This document shows, one piece after another, positions 44,274-47,377 of a DNA stretch of 47,377 nt. The notes under the pieces were generated by a model, which worked only from the letters and a program-made list of their open reading frames with translations, searched no databases and was not told the DNA's origin. This stretch comes from CAZAKZ01 sp964485695 (GTDB lineage: Bacteria > Planctomycetota > JAFGQW01), in contig CAZAKZ010000025.1 of the NCBI GenBank assembly GCA_964485695.1, positions 1-47,377 on the forward strand, written 5' to 3'. The translations under genes were made by a program, and so were the position numbers. The stretch's first letter is position 1. Every line of letters starts with the position of its first letter.

Positions 44274-44311
44274 ATAAAGGGGACCCGCCCGGCTTCCGGA
44301 CGGATCCCCTT
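44274..44311 (-). terminator. rho-independent terminator of the secreted-protein gene
   Basis: On the minus strand a 16-bp stem (AAGGGGATCCGTCCGG with CCGGGCGGGTCCCCTT, two wobbles), three-base loop and TTTTA tail. It stands 43 bp after the stop of the 44355-44960 gene and before ribD. Confidence 0.75.
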
Positions 44312-44354
44312 CCGGTTCGTTCACGTCAGAGGCGGTATCGCCTTCGGTATTGCT

Positions 44355-44960
44355 TTACCGCCGGACAACGCGGGTGCGCTGCTTCAGCACCTTCCACCGC
44401 ATTCCCAGGAAGTCGATGGGGTCCTCCCAGGGAAAATACTCGTCTCCCAGCTGCCGGTATTTGAAATCGAGGGCCCGCACCTCCACGTAGGATACGCCCT
44501 TGATCCGGACCACCACATCCTCGATGCCCTGGATCCGGAAGGTGATGAAGTCCATGTTGGGATCCATGGACTTGAAGATCGCCACCCCGTTCCAGGACGC
44601 ACCCGGCTTGATGGTGCCTTGCATATCTTTCATACCGCGCACGTTGCGGCCCAGAATCCGCTTCACCTTCTTCATGGCATCGGGGTAGTAGCCGCAGGTG
44701 TAGGTCTTCCGGGTATCGGTGAGCGCCTGGACCGTGATCAGGACCTTCTGCTCCTTGTCCGAGGTGTTCTTGACGGTGAACGGAAAATACCAGTAGTTCT
44801 TCCCGTGGTTCAGCACGTCGAAGACGGCCACGACGCCGGGCGTTCCGGCCTTCACATTCAGCTGCCAGCGAGGTTGAGCATCGACAGTGGACAGGGTCGC
44901 CGAGGCAAACACGATGGCAATCAAGGCTGGCAATGCAGCGATCAGGATTCGCTGATTCAT
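44355..44960 (-). CDS. secreted protein of unknown function
   Basis: A 201-residue protein with a signal peptide (MNQRILIAALPALIAIVFAS, cut near VDAQ). The mature domain is beta-rich and aromatic: GVVAVFDVLNHGKNYWYFPF, VKNTSDKEQKVLITVQ and a basic C-terminus. GAGAGGAAA precedes the ATG. It lies 100 bp downstream of the pseudopilin gene and may share its promoter at 45894. I do not recognise the family. Confidence 0.7.
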   Translation of the reverse strand: MNQRILIAALPALIAIVFASATLSTVDAQPRWQLNVKAGTPGVVAVFDVLNHGKNYWYFPFTVKNTSDKEQKVLITVQALTDTRKTYTCGYYPDAMKKVKRILGRNVRGMKDMQGTIKPGASWNGVAIFKSMDPNMDFITFRIQGIEDVVVRIKGVSYVEVRALDFKYRQLGDEYFPWEDPIDFLGMRWKVLKQRTRVVRR

Positions 44961-45027
44961 GGGTTTCCTCTCGTCGAGTCAAACGGGTCAGAAGCAGTCG
45001 CTTTCATTCTCCGGCCAGAATAAACAT

Positions 45028-45046
45028 CCAGGAGCAAGGGTCCTGG
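45028..45046 (-). terminator. weak hairpin between pseudopilin and secreted-protein genes
   Basis: CCAGGA and TCCTGG form a 6-bp stem with a seven-base loop, followed on the minus strand by ATGTTTATTC. The tail is poor, so attenuation or nothing is equally possible. Confidence 0.25.
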
Positions 45047-45060
45047 AAATGATTCTATGA

Positions 45061-45705
45061 TCAGGGATCTTTGTTGAGCTTTTGCAGGGCCTCCAGCGGG
45101 GAGTTGGGACCCACCTCGAAGTTGGCCTCGTCCCCTTCCGGGAGCTCCGTGACGTCGATGTCCGAGACGTGCTGGTCCAGGTAGAGGATGTTGATCTTGT
45201 CCCGGTGGATCATGATGTTGCCGTCCGGCCCTCCGGCATCGCAGGCGATGACCTCCATGCCGGCGTTCTTGCGCCGGAGGAAGAACTCCTTGGTGTTGCG
45301 GCCGGCGTAGCTGATCACCATGGGGTCCAGGTTGTCCAGGTCGCCGTACGCCTCCACCACACCCTGCTCGCCGGCCCCCTGCATGGCCACGTCGTCGCCC
45401 GGGCAGATGTACATGTTCCGGATGGTGTCCTCGGTGAAATCGACCACTTTCTTCTTCAGCGGAGCCAGCAGGAACTGGATGCCGGATCGGGTGCCAGGGT
45501 AGCGCTTGAACCGGTGGTAGTAGAGCTCCATGGCCCCCCCGATGCTCTTCAGGTTCGACTTGCACACCACGACGTTCTTGGTGTTCTGAACGCTGGTGTA
45601 AATGGGCACGGCAATGCCGATGATGGCTGCGATGATGGTGAGGACCACCAGGATCTCGATGAGGGTGAATCCCGCCGATCTTCTACTATGGGACACTGAG
45701 GTCAT
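45061..45705 (-). CDS. GspG-like type II secretion pseudopilin
   Basis: A 214-residue protein with the prepilin N-terminal methylation motif GFTLIEILVVLTIIAA after a short basic leader (MTSVSHSRRSA). The peptidase would cut after Gly12. The globular domain contains LYLDQHVSDIDV-type segments seen in planctomycete pseudopilins. No other secretion genes are near, so partners are elsewhere. The ribosome site is weak. Confidence 0.85.
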   Translation of the reverse strand: MTSVSHSRRSAGFTLIEILVVLTIIAAIIGIAVPIYTSVQNTKNVVVCKSNLKSIGGAMELYYHRFKRYPGTRSGIQFLLAPLKKKVVDFTEDTIRNMYICPGDDVAMQGAGEQGVVEAYGDLDNLDPMVISYAGRNTKEFFLRRKNAGMEVIACDAGGPDGNIMIHRDKINILYLDQHVSDIDVTELPEGDEANFEVGPNSPLEALQKLNKDP

Positions 45706-45893
45706 GAGGGCGAACTTTCAGGATGGATGCGTTACTTGCTCGTGCACTGGGCCAGAGAACTCCGAGGCCGCACCCCGGTCCGGGGACCTGTGCGCCCGGT
45801 TCCGACCATTTCTTTCTGTTTTCTCCCAGGTGCCTACGGGATGGAACCCGCAGCAAACCATGCAAAGTCACCGGTTTGAAGCACGGACCGTGA

Positions 45894-45921
45894 ATTATAC
45901 TCCTGAGCCGGGGTGCGTCCA
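45894..45921 (-). promoter_or_regulatory. sigma-70-type promoter of the pseudopilin gene
   Basis: On the minus strand TGGACG (45921-45916), a 16-bp spacer and a perfect TATAAT (45899-45894). The leader to 45705 is about 180 bases. Confidence 0.6.
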
Positions 45922-45965
45922 GGGGGGATCCGCCTCATTTTCGTGGCGGTATTCCCGGAATCCTG

Positions 45966-47132
45966 CTACAGGCCGGCCACTCTCCTGAGCGCCTCCACCC
46001 TGTCGGTGCGTTCCCAGGTATAAGCCTCGCCGGATCGGCCAAAGTGTCCGAACCGGGCGGTCTCCTTGTAGATGGGTCGTTTCAGGTCCAGGTTTTGGAT
46101 GATGTCCGCCGGTTTCAGGGGCATGACCTCGCGCACGATTTCCGCGATCCGGCCCTCGTCGATGCGGCCCGTGCCCTGGGTATCCACCAGGACGCTGACC
46201 GGCTCGGCCACGCCGATGGCGTACGCCAGCTGGATCATGCAACGCTCGGCCAGATCGGCCGCCACCACGTTCTTGGCCACCCACCGGGCCGCGTACGTGG
46301 CGCTCCGATCCACCTTGGAGGGGTCCTTGCCGCTGAAGGCGCCTCCACCGTGGGGGACCCATCCGCCGTAGGTATCCACGATGATCTTCCGTCCCGTGAG
46401 GCCGCAGTCCCCCTGGGGCCCGCCCACCACGAACCGGCCCGTGGGATTGACGTGGCAGGTGAAGTTGGACTCTGTGACAAGGCCGGCCGGGATGACGTTC
46501 CGGATGGCCTCGGCCACGAGCGTCTTCTTGATCTCGTCGTGGCTCACGTCCGGATCGTGCTGCGTGCTGAGGACCACGGTGGGCACCTGCACGGGTTGGA
46601 AACCCTCATAGGCCACGGTGACCTGACACTTGGCGTCCGGCCTGAGCCATTTCAATGCTCCGGATTCCCGCAGCTCCACGAGCCTGTCGATGAGGTTCCG
46701 GCTCAGCTGCATGGGCAGGGGCATGTACTCCGGGGTGTCCTTGCAGGCAAATCCGAACATCATGCCCTGGTCCCCCGCCCCCTGTTCCTCGTGCAACCCC
46801 TCACCCGCGGACACGCCCTGAGAGATGTCACCCGACTGCTTGTCGAGGTGAACCAGCACGGCACACCGGTCGCTGTCGAAACCGTATTCGGGGTCGGTGT
46901 AGCCGATTTCCCGCACCGTCTCCCGGACCACATCCGGGATGTCCACCTGCGCCCGAGAAGTGACCTCCCCGGCCACGATGGCCACGCCCGTGGTCACCAG
47001 GGTTTCACAAGCCACACGAGATCTCGCATCCCCAGCAAGAAAAGCATCCAGGACCGCATCGGAGATCTGATCCGCCACCTTGTCCGGATGGCCCATGCTC
47101 ACGCACTCAGAGGTAAAGAGCCTTTTGGTCAT
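45966..47132 (-). CDS. metK: S-adenosylmethionine synthase
   Basis: MetK makes SAM from methionine and ATP in the cytoplasm. The 388-residue protein has the start MTKRLFTSECVSMGHPDKVA, GAGDQGMMFGFA and GGGAFSGKDPSKVDRSA. These are the ATP/methionine, metal and P-loop-like signatures of the family. GGAAC before the ATG is a modest ribosome site. It is monocistronic here, with its own promoter at 47244. SAM is also the substrate of the DUF62 protein 19 kb away. Confidence 0.97.
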   Translation of the reverse strand: MTKRLFTSECVSMGHPDKVADQISDAVLDAFLAGDARSRVACETLVTTGVAIVAGEVTSRAQVDIPDVVRETVREIGYTDPEYGFDSDRCAVLVHLDKQSGDISQGVSAGEGLHEEQGAGDQGMMFGFACKDTPEYMPLPMQLSRNLIDRLVELRESGALKWLRPDAKCQVTVAYEGFQPVQVPTVVLSTQHDPDVSHDEIKKTLVAEAIRNVIPAGLVTESNFTCHVNPTGRFVVGGPQGDCGLTGRKIIVDTYGGWVPHGGGAFSGKDPSKVDRSATYAARWVAKNVVAADLAERCMIQLAYAIGVAEPVSVLVDTQGTGRIDEGRIAEIVREVMPLKPADIIQNLDLKRPIYKETARFGHFGRSGEAYTWERTDRVEALRRVAGL

Positions 47133-47243
47133 GTGATCTGTTCCAGACTTTGATTCACGAAAAGGGAAAAGTCATGCTCGTGAGGTCAGTCCGATTCAGG
47201 AGGGTGATCCGGCAGGATTGACCCGGCATCGAGTGGAAGCACA

Positions 47244-47271
47244 ATTTTATCTGCAAAGTGGGGTGATTCAA
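47244..47271 (-). promoter_or_regulatory. sigma-70-type promoter of metK
   Basis: On the minus strand TTGAAT, a 16-bp spacer and TAAAAT. The leader of about 105 bases contains no SAM-I or SAM-II consensus that I can recognise. Confidence 0.55.
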
Positions 47272-47377
47272 TGGTTTTCCCTGATTGAGATGGGAATCGG
47301 GCAGCCCTTGAGGTCCCTCTAAGCGGAAGTTCTTGTATTGGTTTTGAATCAACTCCTGATCACTTCTCGCTTTATAG

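Noticed and set aside
47133..47243. SAM-I or SAM-II riboswitch in the metK leader
   Set aside because: The conserved core sequences of these classes could not be found by eye.
1..47377. CRISPR arrays, insertion sequences or prophage
   Set aside because: No regularly spaced repeats, transposase, integrase or phage structural genes were seen.

Overview
The window is a gene-dense, GC-rich bacterial chromosome segment with 38 protein genes (one of them frameshifted), two tRNA genes and no transposase, integrase, phage gene or CRISPR array. The best guess for the host is a member of the Planctomycetota. The reasons are a NfeD/NfeD/FloA membrane operon followed by a small protein ending in an LREAFLWHEILGNP-type tail, a Ser/Thr kinase with GRGGMG motif, a GspG-like pseudopilin with a long C-terminal part, large GCGGGGSGG-type lipoproteins with SbsA-like Ig and beta-propeller domains, and SH3-repeat proteins. 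This is inference from gene content, not a phylogeny.

Layout. 1-5.1 kb: tRNA-Val(GAC), a CvpA-like protein, a DegP/HtrA-type protease broken by a -1 frameshift, a small B-box zinc-finger membrane protein and a PcRGLX/YetA-like polysaccharide-lyase-family protein. 5.2-12.1 kb: nadD, a small lipoprotein with its own promoter, miaA, a secreted protein, then mutL, a holA-like gene and a CPBP-family protease on the minus strand. 12.2-17.6 kb: two tandem paralogous giant lipoproteins ending in a good rho-independent terminator. 17.6-18.45 kb: the largest non-coding stretch, with three copies of a roughly 60-bp repeat, two of which carry perfect DnaA-box 9-mers. 18.45-22 kb: ruvB, spoIID-like and tgt. 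22.1-23.3 kb: an SH3-repeat secreted protein. 23.7-31.9 kb: a long minus-strand operon (FecCD permease, ATPase, threonine aldolase, phosphohexomutase, YjbQ, SAM hydrolase, larC, MEMO/AmmeMemoRadiSam B). 32.1-34.4 kb: an ExoX-like exonuclease, a coiled-coil tail-anchored protein and tRNA-Ala(GGC). 34.6-38.6 kb: the NfeD/NfeD/FloA operon. 39-43.1 kb: a Ser/Thr kinase and a histidine kinase/response regulator pair. 43.1-47.1 kb: ribD, a secreted protein, a pseudopilin and metK.

How the genes fit together. Most are housekeeping: cofactors (nadD, ribD, metK), tRNA modification (miaA, tgt), DNA repair and replication (mutL, holA, ruvB, exonuclease), plus envelope proteins. Several start codons were moved from the longest reading frame because a Shine-Dalgarno sequence or promoter decides the case (htrA, the 7.5-kb secreted gene, both 12-17 kb lipoproteins, ruvB, tgt, larC, the SH3 protein, ribD, the nfeD homologue). 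The stretches most worth a second look are the repeat cluster upstream of ruvB, the broken protease, the tandem lipoproteins and the LarC/MEMO/SAM-hydrolase operon. I found no clear evidence for a wholly new defence or mobile system.
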